NCBI GenBank assembly: GCA_934678955.1
Contig: CAKUSI010000004.1
Location: 1-39,000 of the forward strand
DNA length: 39,000 bases
Origin: an uncultured Austwickia sp.
GTDB taxonomy: Bacteria > Actinomycetota > Actinomycetes > Actinomycetales > Dermatophilaceae
Direction: 5' to 3'
A model generated the notes under the pieces. It made no database searches. It was not told the DNA's origin and saw only the letters and a list, made by a program, of their open reading frames with translations. Shown piece after piece: positions 8,058-15,748 of the stretch. Within the stretch, counting starts at the first letter, position 1, and each line of letters begins with the position of its first letter. The position numbers were made by a program, and so were the translations under genes.

Positions 8058-8768
8058 ATGAGCGCCATGACGCTCGGGCAGGCGGCGCTGTCGTTCGCCG
8101 CACTCGCCGCCCTCATGACGCTGACGCCCGGGCTCGACACGGCGATCGTGCTGCGGGCCACGATCCGCAGCGGCGCCCGTGCGGGGTGGGCGACGGCCGG
8201 CGGGGTCGTGTGCGGCGTCCTGGCCTGGGGTGTGGCGGGGGCCCTCGGCGTCTCGGCCGCGCTCGCAGCCTCGCGCACCGCCTTCGAGATCCTGCGGGTG
8301 GCAGGCGCCGTCTACCTCGGCTGGCTCGGGCTTCGCCTTTTGGTTCGCGCGGCGAGGGGGTCGTATGACGTGGGGGTGGGCGACGTGCAGGCGGTTGACG
8401 TGGCGACGAGCCGGGCGCCGGCCGGCTCGGCACGGGCAGGGTTGACCCGCGGGGGGTCTGCGTGGTCGGACGCGCGGATCGGGCTGGCCACGAACCTGCT
8501 GAACCCCAAGGTGGGGGCGTTCTATCTCGCGGTGCTCCCCCAGTTCCTCGTCGAGGGCGTGCCGCCCGCGGCCATGGGGATCCTGCTGGCAGCGATCCAC
8601 GCGGCGGAGGGCCTCGCCTGGTTCGCCGTCCTCATCGGAGCGGCACACGCCGCCCGCGGCCTTCTGGCCGGGGACCGCGTCCAGCGTTCCCTGGACGCTC
8701 TCACGGGGCTCGTCCTGCTCGCCTTCGGGGCTCGGCTGGCGTGGGAGGCCCTGGTCCCCCACCGGTAG
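8058..8768 (+). CDS. LysE/RhtB-family amino-acid exporter
   Basis: 236 residues from ATG 8058 (233 from ATG 8067, which has CACGAT 7 bases upstream). The LysE-type signature is at the N-terminus: a hydrophobic start, then LTPGLDTAIVLRATIRSGARAG. The second half contains NLLNPKVGAFYLAVLPQFL, the typical loop before the last spans. About six membrane spans are predicted by eye. These proteins export amino acids or homoserine-like compounds; the substrate here is not predictable. A polar linker at about residues 105-135 is less conserved. The gene is divergent from glyQS and followed by def after 100 bases. No lysG-type regulator is adjacent. Confidence 0.82.
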   Translation: MSAMTLGQAALSFAALAALMTLTPGLDTAIVLRATIRSGARAGWATAGGVVCGVLAWGVAGALGVSAALAASRTAFEILRVAGAVYLGWLGLRLLVRAARGSYDVGVGDVQAVDVATSRAPAGSARAGLTRGGSAWSDARIGLATNLLNPKVGAFYLAVLPQFLVEGVPPAAMGILLAAIHAAEGLAWFAVLIGAAHAARGLLAGDRVQRSLDALTGLVLLAFGARLAWEALVPHR

Positions 8769-8836
8769 TCGTCCGCGGCCTCGTGACGGGAGGCGGAGAC
8801 CTCATGGCGGGACGCGCCCGAGTGAGCACCTGTCGC

Positions 8837-8862
8837 GAAGTCGTCGACTTCTCGGTCATCAT
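8837..8862 (+). promoter_or_regulatory. Inverted repeat and -10-like box upstream of def
   Basis: GAAGTC-GTC-GACTTC (8837-8851) is an inverted repeat with 6-bp arms. CATCAT (8857-8862) lies exactly 6 bases before the ATG at 8869 and could be a degenerate leaderless -10 element. This could be an operator next to a promoter; neither part is certain. Confidence 0.3.
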
Positions 8863-8868
8863 GGGGCT

Positions 8869-9660
8869 ATGTCAACCTGGCGTGGGCTGTTCGGTGGCAG
8901 ATCCCGTACGGCTCCCCCCTCGCCACCGCCGACCGACCGGCGGCCGCGCATCGAGGGCATCCCCGTCGACCGGCTCCCTGAGCTGATCGCCGAAGCCCGT
9001 CGAGGCCGTCGCCGCCGCCTCCTCCCGGCCGGCGAGGAACTGCTCGCCCGGCCGACGCGGCCCGTCGAGGATCTGGACGACCCGTCCCTGCGGCTTCTCG
9101 TGGACGACCTGTTCGCCACGATGGCGGTGTGCGAGGGCGTGGGCGTCGCCGCAAACCAGATCGGCGACGAGCGCCGGGTCTTCGTCTACGACTGCGTGGA
9201 CGCCCGGGGCGTGCGCCACGTCGGCCACCTGATCAACCCGGTCCTAGAGCCGGTCGGCGGCCCCGCACGCGTCGAGGTGGAGGAGGAGGGCTGCCTCTCG
9301 GTGCCCGGCCCGGTGGCCGAGGTCTCGCGGGCGGCGGCCGTGGTGGTCCAGGGGCTCACGCTGGCCGGCCGGACCGTCGAGTTCGAGGCCCGCGGGCGGC
9401 TGGCCCGCTGCATCCAACACGAGTGCGACCACCTGGACGGCACCTTGTATGTGGACCGCCTCTCCGCGCGGGCGCGGCGACGTGCACTGAAGCGCATGGC
9501 CGAGCTGCAAGACGCGACCTGGGCGGGCTGGGACGACCGCGCGCAGATGCTCGGCAAGTCGCTCGCTGCGGACCGAGAGTTCCCGGTCGTCGCGGGCTCC
9601 CCGCGCGCGCACGGACTCGGCCTTCGTGACGCGCAGGGGTTGGCCGCGCCGGCGGCGTAA
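8869..9660 (+). CDS. def: Peptide deformylase with N- and C-terminal extensions
   Basis: 263 residues; removes the formyl group from the N-terminal methionine of new proteins, using a metal ion. All three motifs are present in order: GVGVAANQIG (residues 91-100; a variant of GxGLAAPQ, with Asn in place of Pro), EEGCLSVP (metal ligand Cys142) and QHECDHLDG (ligands His184 and His188, catalytic Glu185). Typical deformylases are 165-200 residues. Here about 50 basic residues precede the fold and about 60 follow it (from DDRAQMLGKS). Start ATG 8869. The gene is convergent with the yciI-like gene. Confidence is high for function, lower for the exact start. Confidence 0.92.
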   Translation: MSTWRGLFGGRSRTAPPSPPPTDRRPRIEGIPVDRLPELIAEARRGRRRRLLPAGEELLARPTRPVEDLDDPSLRLLVDDLFATMAVCEGVGVAANQIGDERRVFVYDCVDARGVRHVGHLINPVLEPVGGPARVEVEEEGCLSVPGPVAEVSRAAAVVVQGLTLAGRTVEFEARGRLARCIQHECDHLDGTLYVDRLSARARRRALKRMAELQDATWAGWDDRAQMLGKSLAADREFPVVAGSPRAHGLGLRDAQGLAAPAA

Positions 9661-9693
9661 CGACCGCCGTTCTAGCCCTGCCGCCCCGACCCT

Positions 9694-9750
9694 CGTCGTT
9701 GTGGCCCCCAGTTGTGGCCCCCACCGTTCTGGCCCCCACCGTTCTGGCCG
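9694..9750. repeat. Short tandem repeats between def and the yciI-like gene
   Basis: GTTGTGGCCCCCA appears twice, then CCGTTCTGGCCCCCA and a near copy. They are in the 168-base convergent gap and do not continue either reading frame. Confidence 0.55.
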
Positions 9751-9804
9751 CCGACGATCTCCGTCGTCGGTGCCCAGAGCGCAGGTCTCCGACGACGCGT
9801 CGTC
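9751..9804. terminator. Two hairpins between convergent genes
   Basis: CCGACGA (9751-9757) pairs with TCGTCGG (9764-9770) across a 6-base loop. GACGACGCGTCGTC (9791-9804) is a perfect 14-bp palindrome. No T-tract follows. Their position between two gene ends suggests a bidirectional termination region. Confidence 0.5.
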
Positions 9805-9828
9805 AGTCGGCGATTCTCAATCGGTTAC

Positions 9829-10119
9829 TCAGTCGTCCGCGAACTGCCCGATCACCGGATCCCACTGCGTGACCTCCACCGCGGTGACGACGCCCTGCTG
9901 CCCGAAGGGGTCGGAGTCCAGCAGGTCGAGCACCTCGGCGTCGGAGGGCGCGTGGAAGATCAGGAGGGCGCCGGGAGGGGTCACGCCCACGAGCGGTCCG
10001 GACGCCCTCAAGCTGCCCGCCTCGACCAGCGAGCTGAGGAACTCCCGATGGGCCGGGCGAACGGCCGCGATGCGGTCCTGGTCCTCGACGTAGGTGTAGC
10101 GCACTGCGAAGAACGGCAT
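9829..10119 (-). CDS. YciI-like (YCII domain) small protein
   Basis: 96 residues from the ATG at 10119. The sequence begins PFFAVRYTYVEDQD, followed by RPAHREFLSSLVEAGSLRASGPLVG, the YciI pattern of a conserved His near residue 24 and a following GP segment. Members are small ferredoxin-like dimers, mostly of unknown role, some acting as dehydrochlorinase-like enzymes. TACCCT lies 7 bases before the ATG and there is no ribosome-binding site, so a leaderless start is likely; an upstream in-frame start at 10179 would remove that spacing. The gene is 60 bases downstream of thpR on the same strand but apparently has its own promoter. Confidence 0.78.
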   Translation of the reverse strand: MPFFAVRYTYVEDQDRIAAVRPAHREFLSSLVEAGSLRASGPLVGVTPPGALLIFHAPSDAEVLDLLDSDPFGQQGVVTAVEVTQWDPVIGQFADD

Positions 10120-10132
10120 GTCGCCCAGGGTA
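10120..10132 (-). promoter_or_regulatory. Predicted -10 element for the yciI-like gene
   Basis: TACCCT (10132-10127) followed by 7 bases and the ATG at 10119, in the same arrangement as at the other leaderless-looking starts in this window. Confidence 0.5.
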
Positions 10133-10179
10133 GGCGCTCGCCAACTCCGCAACCGATCTGTGAGTTCGGCTCCCGACAC

Positions 10180-10800
10180 TCACCCGATCGGAAGGTGGCC
10201 CAGTTCCTCGTAGCGGGGCGCCCGCCGCGGCCCCTGGCCCAGGTGGGAGCGGATGAGCGTCACCTGCGCGGCCGCCCAGGCGGGCCCTTCGTAGGCGTCG
10301 AGCAGGCGCACCCATCGGGTCACCGAGCCCGGCCGCCGCAGTCGGGCGAGGGTGAGGTGCGGTCGGAACCGCTGCCCGTCGACGGGCGCGCCCGCCGTGG
10401 AGAATGCCGTTCGGCAGCCCGCGGCGAGCGCCGACAGCTCGGCCAACCCGGCGCTTTCCGGCGCGTCGCCGCCCTCGCCTCCAGGGGCCTCCCCACCAGG
10501 GGCTCCCCGTTCGAGCAGCCCCGCCCAGAGCACCTTCGCGCGATCCGGGTTCGGGAACGCGCCGCCCCCGGCGATCGCCAGATCGGGCAGATGGCGCTTG
10601 GCCGCCGCGCTCGCCAGGCGCTCTCCGATGTCGTCGACGAGGTAGTCCGCCACGTCGGAGGCGAAGGCCAGCGTCACGTGCCACTGGTACGGCCGTGCCC
10701 AGCGCAGCTGCGGATCGGCCAGCTCCTGGCGCACCGCGAGGAACTCCTGCAGGTGCTCCACGGCCTGGTCGGACGGCACGAGGGCAGCGAACACGCGCAT
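10180..10800 (-). CDS. thpR: RNA 2',3'-cyclic phosphodiesterase / 2'-5' RNA ligase family protein
   Basis: 206 residues from the ATG at 10800. This is the two-histidine phosphoesterase (2H) fold: it starts MRVFAALVPSDQAVEHL, and carries the paired HxT motifs HVTLAF (near residue 41) and HLTLARL (near residue 150). In the cell such enzymes open 2',3'-cyclic phosphates on RNA. A Gly/Glu/Pro-rich insertion (GAPGGEAPGGEGG, near residue 100) has low-complexity repeats and lies between the two catalytic motifs. A much longer open frame continues upstream to 12180 but is antisense to the epimerase gene and is rejected. Divergent from the AGE epimerase with 51 bp between starts. Confidence 0.88.
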   Translation of the reverse strand: MRVFAALVPSDQAVEHLQEFLAVRQELADPQLRWARPYQWHVTLAFASDVADYLVDDIGERLASAAAKRHLPDLAIAGGGAFPNPDRAKVLWAGLLERGAPGGEAPGGEGGDAPESAGLAELSALAAGCRTAFSTAGAPVDGQRFRPHLTLARLRRPGSVTRWVRLLDAYEGPAWAAAQVTLIRSHLGQGPRRAPRYEELGHLPIG

Positions 10801-10838
10801 TCGCCCAGAGTGCCACGGCCCCTGCGCATCGAGTGACC

Positions 10839-10851
10839 TAGCGTGCGGGTC
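10839..10851 (+). promoter_or_regulatory. Predicted -10 element for the AGE-family epimerase gene
   Basis: TAGCGT (10839-10844) followed by 7 bases and the ATG at 10852. It favours this ATG over the in-frame GTG at 10843. Confidence 0.45.
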
Positions 10852-12201
10852 ATGGAGCGGCCCAGCCTGAACCCGTACGAGACCCCCGCGAGCGACCCGA
10901 CGCACGCGCGCGACCCGGCCACTCGACGTCCGAGCCGCGCCGAAGAGGCCCGCCTCGACGAGCACGCGGCGTCCCTCGCCGCGCTGGCCGCGCGGTCGGT
11001 TCACCCCGCGGGTGGTTTCGGGTGGCTCGGGCCGGACAACACGCTCGCCACCGAGCGCGGGATCCCGACCTGGGTGCACTGCCGCATGACCCACGTGCTC
11101 GCGTGCGAGGTGCTCCGCGGCGCGGAGCACCTCCGCCCGCTGCTCGACGTGGGGACGGACGCCCTTCTCTCCCGGACGCTGCGGGACGAACGCAACGACG
11201 GATGGTACGCGGGCGTGGGAGGCAGCGGTCCGGACGCCGCCGGCGCGGCGCCGGGCGCCCGCGACAAGGCCGCGTATGCACACGCGTTCGTGCTGCTGGC
11301 CGCCGCCTCGCTGAGCGCGGCGGGGCACCGCCGGGGCCGGAGCCTGCTGGCGCAGGCGCTCGCGGTCTACGACCGCTACTTCTGGGACGAGTCCGCAGGG
11401 ATGCCCCGCGAGTCCTGGGACGCACGCTGGACCACCCTGGAGGATTACCGCGGCGTGAACGCCACGATGCATTCGGTCGAGGCGATGCTGGCCGTCGGCG
11501 ACGTCACGGGCGAAGACCGCTACACCCGACGGGCGCTGCGGATGCTGCGCCGCGTCGTCCGCGACTTCGCCCGCAACGCGGATTGGCGGCTGCCGGAGCA
11601 CTTCGACCCGTCCTGGCGGGTGCTCCGCGACTATCACAAGGAGCGACCGGCGGACCCGTTCCGCCCCTACGGGGTGACGATCGGACACGTCCTGGAGTGG
11701 TCGCGCCTCGCGGTCTGCGGGGCCCGCGCGGCGCAGCGGCTCGACGGGTCGACGCCCGAGTGGCTCGTCGAGGACGCCGCCGCGATGTTCGAGGCGGGCA
11801 TGCGGCGGGGCTGGGCAGTCGACGGAGAGCCGGGCATCGTCTACACGACCGACTTCACCGACACTCCGGTGGTCCGGGAGCGGATGCACTGGGTCGTCTG
11901 CGAGGCCATCGCCGCGGCCTGGACCCTGCACGAGGTGACCGGCGACGCGGGCTACGCGGCGGCGTACGAACAGTTGTGGGCCTACGCCCGCGAGTTCCTC
12001 CTGGATGAGGAGCACGGCGGCTGGCACCACGAGTTGTCGCCCCGCAACGTCCCGAGTGCGACGCTCTGGTGGGGCAAACCGGACGTCTACCACGCCTACC
12101 AGTGCGCGCTGGTTCCCCTCCTGCCCGGCATGGTCTCGTTCGCGGGCGCGCTTCGGGATCGTGCGGACCAGGGCCCGCATGAGCCCACTGACTCCCGGTG
12201 A
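10852..12201 (+). CDS. AGE-family sugar epimerase/isomerase
   Basis: 449 residues from ATG 10852 (GTG 10843 would add three). An (alpha/alpha)6-barrel enzyme of the N-acylglucosamine 2-epimerase family, which interconverts sugars such as mannose, glucose and fructose or N-acetylated forms. Recognisable landmarks are WVHCRMTHVLA near residue 75, DKAAYAHAFVLLAAA near 140, NATMHSVEAMLA near 205, GHVLEWSRL near 275, and GGWHHELSP near 395. The conserved His and Arg positions in these segments are kept. It looks closer to aldose-ketose isomerases (YihS-like) than to GlcNAc epimerases, but this is an inference. Its stop is only 3 bp from that of the convergent lipoprotein gene. Confidence 0.85.
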   Translation: MERPSLNPYETPASDPTHARDPATRRPSRAEEARLDEHAASLAALAARSVHPAGGFGWLGPDNTLATERGIPTWVHCRMTHVLACEVLRGAEHLRPLLDVGTDALLSRTLRDERNDGWYAGVGGSGPDAAGAAPGARDKAAYAHAFVLLAAASLSAAGHRRGRSLLAQALAVYDRYFWDESAGMPRESWDARWTTLEDYRGVNATMHSVEAMLAVGDVTGEDRYTRRALRMLRRVVRDFARNADWRLPEHFDPSWRVLRDYHKERPADPFRPYGVTIGHVLEWSRLAVCGARAAQRLDGSTPEWLVEDAAAMFEAGMRRGWAVDGEPGIVYTTDFTDTPVVRERMHWVVCEAIAAAWTLHEVTGDAGYAAAYEQLWAYAREFLLDEEHGGWHHELSPRNVPSATLWWGKPDVYHAYQCALVPLLPGMVSFAGALRDRADQGPHEPTDSR

Positions 12202-12204
12202 GGG

Positions 12205-12927
12205 TCAGGGCTTGTCGTGGGCGACGTCCAGGACCATCCTGGTGCGCCCGTCCTCGGTCAGCACCGACACCTTGAACGGGAGTTGCTCGCGGACACCGAT
12301 CCCGAACGTGGTCATCCCCTCGAAGCTGCCCGCCCAGGCGACCTGCCGGAACGCGGAGTACCCCGAAACGTCGGCCAACTCCGTCCGGTTCGGGGGGACA
12401 TAGGTGGGCTGACCCGTCTGGTCCGAAGCCGGGGCACCCACGCCGACGTGCAGGAAAGCGCCACCGCGCAGCGGAATCGGGGTTCCGCTGCCTTCCTGGA
12501 CCACCTGCGGGGTGTAACGCACCTGGTATCCCGGCGTGATCGATGCGTCTCCGGACATCTCGATCACGAAGCGGTCGAAGCAGCCCTGCTGCCCCACGCG
12601 CGCGTCGGAGACGATCAGTCGGGACAGCGCGGTGCTGCCCGGCACGCTGGTCGCGAACCCCGTGGTGTCGCACACCTGCGACGTAGCTCCGACGGTGGTG
12701 GTCCCGCCGCCGTTCGTGGAGGGCTCCTGCTCCGGAGCCGGAGAGGTCGAGGTCTGGGTACCGGCCGGGGAGGTGGCCGTCCCGCTGGTGGCCTCCCCAT
12801 CGCCACCCGAGCTACAGGCGGCGAGCAAGAAGGGGAGGCTGGCGAGCAGCGCGACCCCCTTGCTCCGCACGCTCCTGCGCGGGCCCCCCGCCCGACCTGC
12901 CGTGGTCATGCCCCGCTGCGGGCTCAT
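12205..12927 (-). CDS. Secreted lipoprotein with AMIN-like domain
   Basis: 240 residues. The start is ATG 12927, preceded by GGGAG with a 6-nt spacer; the frame is open further upstream. A basic N-terminus and hydrophobic stretch end in the lipobox LLAAC, predicting lipid attachment on the outer face of the membrane. A Ser/Thr/Pro/Gly-rich spacer follows (about 60 residues), then an AMIN-like beta domain: RFVIEMSGDA, PGYQVRYTP, FEGMTTFGIGVREQLPFKVSVL and a final RMVLDVAHD. Two cysteines near CDTTG and GCFDRF may pair. AMIN-like domains are thought to bind cell-wall material; this protein carries no enzyme domain. Divergent from gluA. Confidence 0.83.
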   Translation of the reverse strand: MSPQRGMTTAGRAGGPRRSVRSKGVALLASLPFLLAACSSGGDGEATSGTATSPAGTQTSTSPAPEQEPSTNGGGTTTVGATSQVCDTTGFATSVPGSTALSRLIVSDARVGQQGCFDRFVIEMSGDASITPGYQVRYTPQVVQEGSGTPIPLRGGAFLHVGVGAPASDQTGQPTYVPPNRTELADVSGYSAFRQVAWAGSFEGMTTFGIGVREQLPFKVSVLTEDGRTRMVLDVAHDKP

Positions 12928-13159
12928 CCTTGGCTCCCTTCGGCCACTGCGTCGGACATTTCCGCGTCCGTCCACCCGAACGCGCCGACTTATGTCTAGC
13001 ATTGCCTTGACCAGCGGTGACGCACAACCTGACTCGCCGAAAAGGCGCGAAAACGTGACCTGGGTCCCCCGTCTTCAACAGCTTTCAGCCAGCCCGCGAG
13101 ATGTGCTCTTTGCCGCTTCGTGACCAACGGATCGCATGTCCGGAACGCGACGGGTGACG

Positions 13160-13171
13160 TACCCTCACCGC
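13160..13171 (+). promoter_or_regulatory. Predicted -10 element for leaderless gluA transcript
   Basis: TACCCT (13160-13165) is followed by 6 bases and ATG 13172. There is no Shine-Dalgarno sequence before this ATG. Confidence 0.5.
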
Positions 13172-13978
13172 ATGAGTTCCGCCGCTTCCTCCGCCGGGGG
13201 CCCCCTCGACGCGGCCGCCCCCGAGGGGGAGCGAGCCCTCGGGCGTCCGCTCGTCGTCCTCGATCATGTGGACAAGCACTTCGGTGACCTGCACGTCCTG
13301 CGGGACATCCAGCTCACCGTCCATGAGGGCGAGGTCGTCGTGGTCATCGGCCCGTCGGGGTCGGGCAAGTCGACGCTGTGCCGCACGATCAACCGGCTGG
13401 AGACCATCGATTCCGGCGTGATCAGCGTCGACGGGAAGCCGTTGCCCGACGAGGGCAAGGATCTCGCCCGCCTCCGCGCCGAGGTCGGCATGGTCTTCCA
13501 GTCGTTCAACCTCTTCGCGCACATGACGATCCTCGACAACGTCACCTTGGGTCCGATCAAGGTGCGCGGCATGAGCAAGTCCGAGGCGGAGAAGAAGGCG
13601 AAGGCGCTGCTGGAGCGCGTCGGCGTGACCGCCCAGGCGGGGAAGTACCCGGCCCAGTTGTCCGGCGGTCAGCAGCAGCGCGTGGCGATCGCCCGCGCGC
13701 TCGCGATGGACCCCAAGGTGATCCTCTTCGACGAGCCGACCTCGGCCCTGGACCCCGAGATGATCAACGAGGTGCTGGACGTGATGATCCAGCTGGCGCG
13801 TTCCGGCATGACCATGGTCGTCGTCACCCACGAGATGGGTTTCGCCCGTCGCGCGGCGGACCGCGTGGTCTTCATGGCCGACGGGGAGATCGTGGAGCAG
13901 AACACCCCCGAGGAATTCTTCACCAACGCGACCTCGAGTCGGGCCAAGGACTTCCTCAGCAAGATCCTCACGCACTGA
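13172..13978 (+). CDS. gluA: Glutamate/amino-acid ABC transporter ATP-binding protein
   Basis: 268 residues; the ATPase of a polar amino-acid importer. Present are Walker [10 protein letters not shown] (about residues 60-68), the Q-loop in VFQSFNLF, signature LSGGQQQR, Walker [13 protein letters not shown] and the switch His in VVTHEMG. It belongs to the HisP/GlnQ/GluA group. The ATG at 13172 gives about 25 extra N-terminal residues compared with typical GlnQ; an upstream ATG at 13136 is also in frame. First gene of gluABCD; 172 bases separate it from gluB. Glutamate is the best guess of substrate, from the gluABCD order known in Corynebacterium. Confidence 0.93.
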   Translation: MSSAASSAGGPLDAAAPEGERALGRPLVVLDHVDKHFGDLHVLRDIQLTVHEGEVVVVIGPSGSGKSTLCRTINRLETIDSGVISVDGKPLPDEGKDLARLRAEVGMVFQSFNLFAHMTILDNVTLGPIKVRGMSKSEAEKKAKALLERVGVTAQAGKYPAQLSGGQQQRVAIARALAMDPKVILFDEPTSALDPEMINEVLDVMIQLARSGMTMVVVTHEMGFARRAADRVVFMADGEIVEQNTPEEFFTNATSSRAKDFLSKILTH

Positions 13979-14014
13979 CCCCGTGACGCCCACAGACTCG
14001 ACACCCACTGACTC

Positions 14015-14028
14015 CGCGATTCGTCGCG
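14015..14028 (+). terminator. Small UUCG-tetraloop hairpin between gluA and gluB
   Basis: CGCGA (14015-14019), TTCG loop, TCGCG (14024-14028). The stem is only 5 bp, without a T-tract, so it is at most a weak pause or partial terminator. Confidence 0.35.
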
Positions 14029-14150
14029 ACAACCGCAGCGCAGCCGGACACGGCGACACCGACCGCCCGGCGCCCGCTCACCGTTCCATCTGAATCGAAC
14101 AACCGCACCATCCCGCGGCACCCGCCGCCCGAGCACACCAGAGGTGATTC

Positions 14151-14981
14151 ATGACGAAAAGGACCCTTGGCGGGATCGCTCTCGCCGGCAGTGCCGCGTT
14201 GATCCTGGCCGGCTGCGGGGGCGCCGGCTCGACCAGCGGCGGCTCCGGGGGCGGTGGCGGCGACTCGATCACCGTCGGCATCAAGTTCGACCAGCCGGGC
14301 ATGGGGCTCCGCAAGGGCAACGACTACACGGGCTTCGACGTGGACGTGGCCAAGTACATCGCCAAGGAGCTCGGCAAGACGCCCAACTTCAAGGAAGCGC
14401 CGACGCCCCAGCGCGAGCAGCTCATCGAGTCCGGCCAGGTCAGCTACATCGTCGGCACGTACTCGATCACGGACGCCCGCAAGCAGAAGGTCGACTTCGC
14501 GGGTCCGTATTTCATCGCCGGACAGGACCTGCTCGTCCGCTCCGACGACGACTCGATCACCGGCCCCGACGCCCTCACCGGCAAGAAGCTGTGCTCGGTC
14601 AAGGGGTCGACGCCGGCCCAGAAGATCAAGGACCAGTACCCAGGCGTGCAACTGCAGGAGTACGACACCTACTCCAAGTGCGTGGAGGAGCTGGCCGCCA
14701 AGACCGTCGACGCGCTCACCACCGACAACACGATCCTGGCGGGATACGCCGCCCAGGACGCGTACAAGGGCAAGCTGAAGCTGGTCGGCAAGACGTTCTC
14801 GACGGAGAACTACGGCGTCGGCCTCAAGAAGGGCGACAAGGAGTTCTGCCAGAAGGTGACCGACGCGATCAAGAAGATGATCGACTCCGGTGACTGGAAG
14901 AAGGCCGTCGACGACAACCTCGGACCGGCCGGGTTCACCCCGGACGCCAAGAACCCGCCCACCCCGGCCGCCTGCGCCTGA
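14151..14981 (+). CDS. gluB: Glutamate/amino-acid ABC transporter substrate-binding lipoprotein
   Basis: 276 residues. ATG 14151 follows GAGGTGA. The signal peptide ends in lipobox LILAGC (Cys near residue 22), then a Gly/Ser-rich tether of about 15 residues. The rest is a family-3 solute-binding fold: TGFDVDVAKYIAKELG, QREQLIESGQVSYIVGTYSITDARKQKVDFAGPYF and TDNTILAGYA. The mature protein holds the amino acid outside the membrane and delivers it to GluCD. Four cysteines in the mature part (KLCSVKG, SKCVEEL, FCQKV and the C-terminal AACA) may include disulfides. A strong hairpin follows immediately. Confidence 0.94.
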   Translation: MTKRTLGGIALAGSAALILAGCGGAGSTSGGSGGGGGDSITVGIKFDQPGMGLRKGNDYTGFDVDVAKYIAKELGKTPNFKEAPTPQREQLIESGQVSYIVGTYSITDARKQKVDFAGPYFIAGQDLLVRSDDDSITGPDALTGKKLCSVKGSTPAQKIKDQYPGVQLQEYDTYSKCVEELAAKTVDALTTDNTILAGYAAQDAYKGKLKLVGKTFSTENYGVGLKKGDKEFCQKVTDAIKKMIDSGDWKKAVDDNLGPAGFTPDAKNPPTPAACA

Positions 14982-14986
14982 GGCAC

Positions 14987-15024
14987 GTCCGCAGGCCCGC
15001 CCCCAGACGTGCGGGCCTGCGGAC
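14987..15024 (+). terminator. 14-bp perfect hairpin between gluB and gluC
   Basis: The arm 14987-15000 (GTCCGCAGGCCCGC) pairs perfectly with 15011-15024 across a 10-base loop. It begins 5 bases after the gluB stop and ends 43 bases before gluC. There is no T-tract. The position is typical of a processing or partial-termination hairpin that stabilises the binding-protein message and lowers permease expression. Confidence 0.75.
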
Positions 15025-15067
15025 ACCTCCGGGGAGGACACGGCCCAAGAGTTGAGAAAGGAGAGGG

Positions 15068-15748
15068 ATGGCCGAGCTGTTCAGTGAGTTCGACATCCTC
15101 GGCGCGTTCTGGATGACCATCAAGTTGACGGTCCTGTCCGGGCTCGGCGCCTTCGTGATGGGCACGGTGATCGCGATCATGCGCGTCGCGCCGTCGGCGT
15201 TCATCCGCTCTCTCGGCTCGCTCTACGTCAACACGATCCGCAATACCCCGCTCACGCTCGTCGCGGTGTTCTGCACCCTCGGCCTCAAGGTCAACATGGA
15301 CATCCGCCTGGCCGACCCCAACTCCCCGACCTCGATCGCGGACACGAACTTCCGGTGGGCGCTGATCGCGCTCGCCGTGTATCACGCCGCGTTCGTCTGC
15401 GAGGCGATCCGAAGCGGCATCAACACGATCCCGGTCGGCCAGGCGGAGGCGGCCCGGTCTGTCGGGCTCTCGTTCGGGCAGTCCCTGCGGCACGTCCTGA
15501 TCCCGCAGGCGCTGCGCGGAGCGATCGCGCCGCTCGGCAACACGTTCATCGCGCTCACCAAGAACACGACGATCGTCTCCGCGATCGGCGTGGCCGAGGT
15601 GTCGCTCCTCATGGGCGAGATGATCGAGAACCGGCCCGACCTGCTCTTCGCGATCTTCGCGGTCGTCGCCCTCGGGTTCGTCGTCCTCACCCTTCCGATG
15701 GGCCTGCTCGCCACGTCGATGTCCCAGCGGTTGGCGGTGAAACGATGA
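15068..15748 (+). CDS. gluC: Glutamate/amino-acid ABC transporter permease
   Basis: 226 residues, preceded by GGAGAGGG just before ATG 15068. About five membrane spans. The EAA loop, which contacts the ATPase, reads GQAEAARSVGLSFGQSLRHVLIPQALR. The N-terminal part FWMTIKLTVLSGLGAFVMG is typical of HisM/GlnP-like permeases. It forms the membrane channel with GluD. Its TGA overlaps the gluD start codon (ATGA, 15745-15748), so the two are translationally coupled. Confidence 0.93.
   Translation: MAELFSEFDILGAFWMTIKLTVLSGLGAFVMGTVIAIMRVAPSAFIRSLGSLYVNTIRNTPLTLVAVFCTLGLKVNMDIRLADPNSPTSIADTNFRWALIALAVYHAAFVCEAIRSGINTIPVGQAEAARSVGLSFGQSLRHVLIPQALRGAIAPLGNTFIALTKNTTIVSAIGVAEVSLLMGEMIENRPDLLFAIFAVVALGFVVLTLPMGLLATSMSQRLAVKR

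Noticed and set aside
13136..13171. Upstream ATG start for gluA
   Set aside because: It would place the start ahead of the -10 box that fits the ATG at 13172, and adds 12 residues without similarity to GluA/GlnQ proteins.
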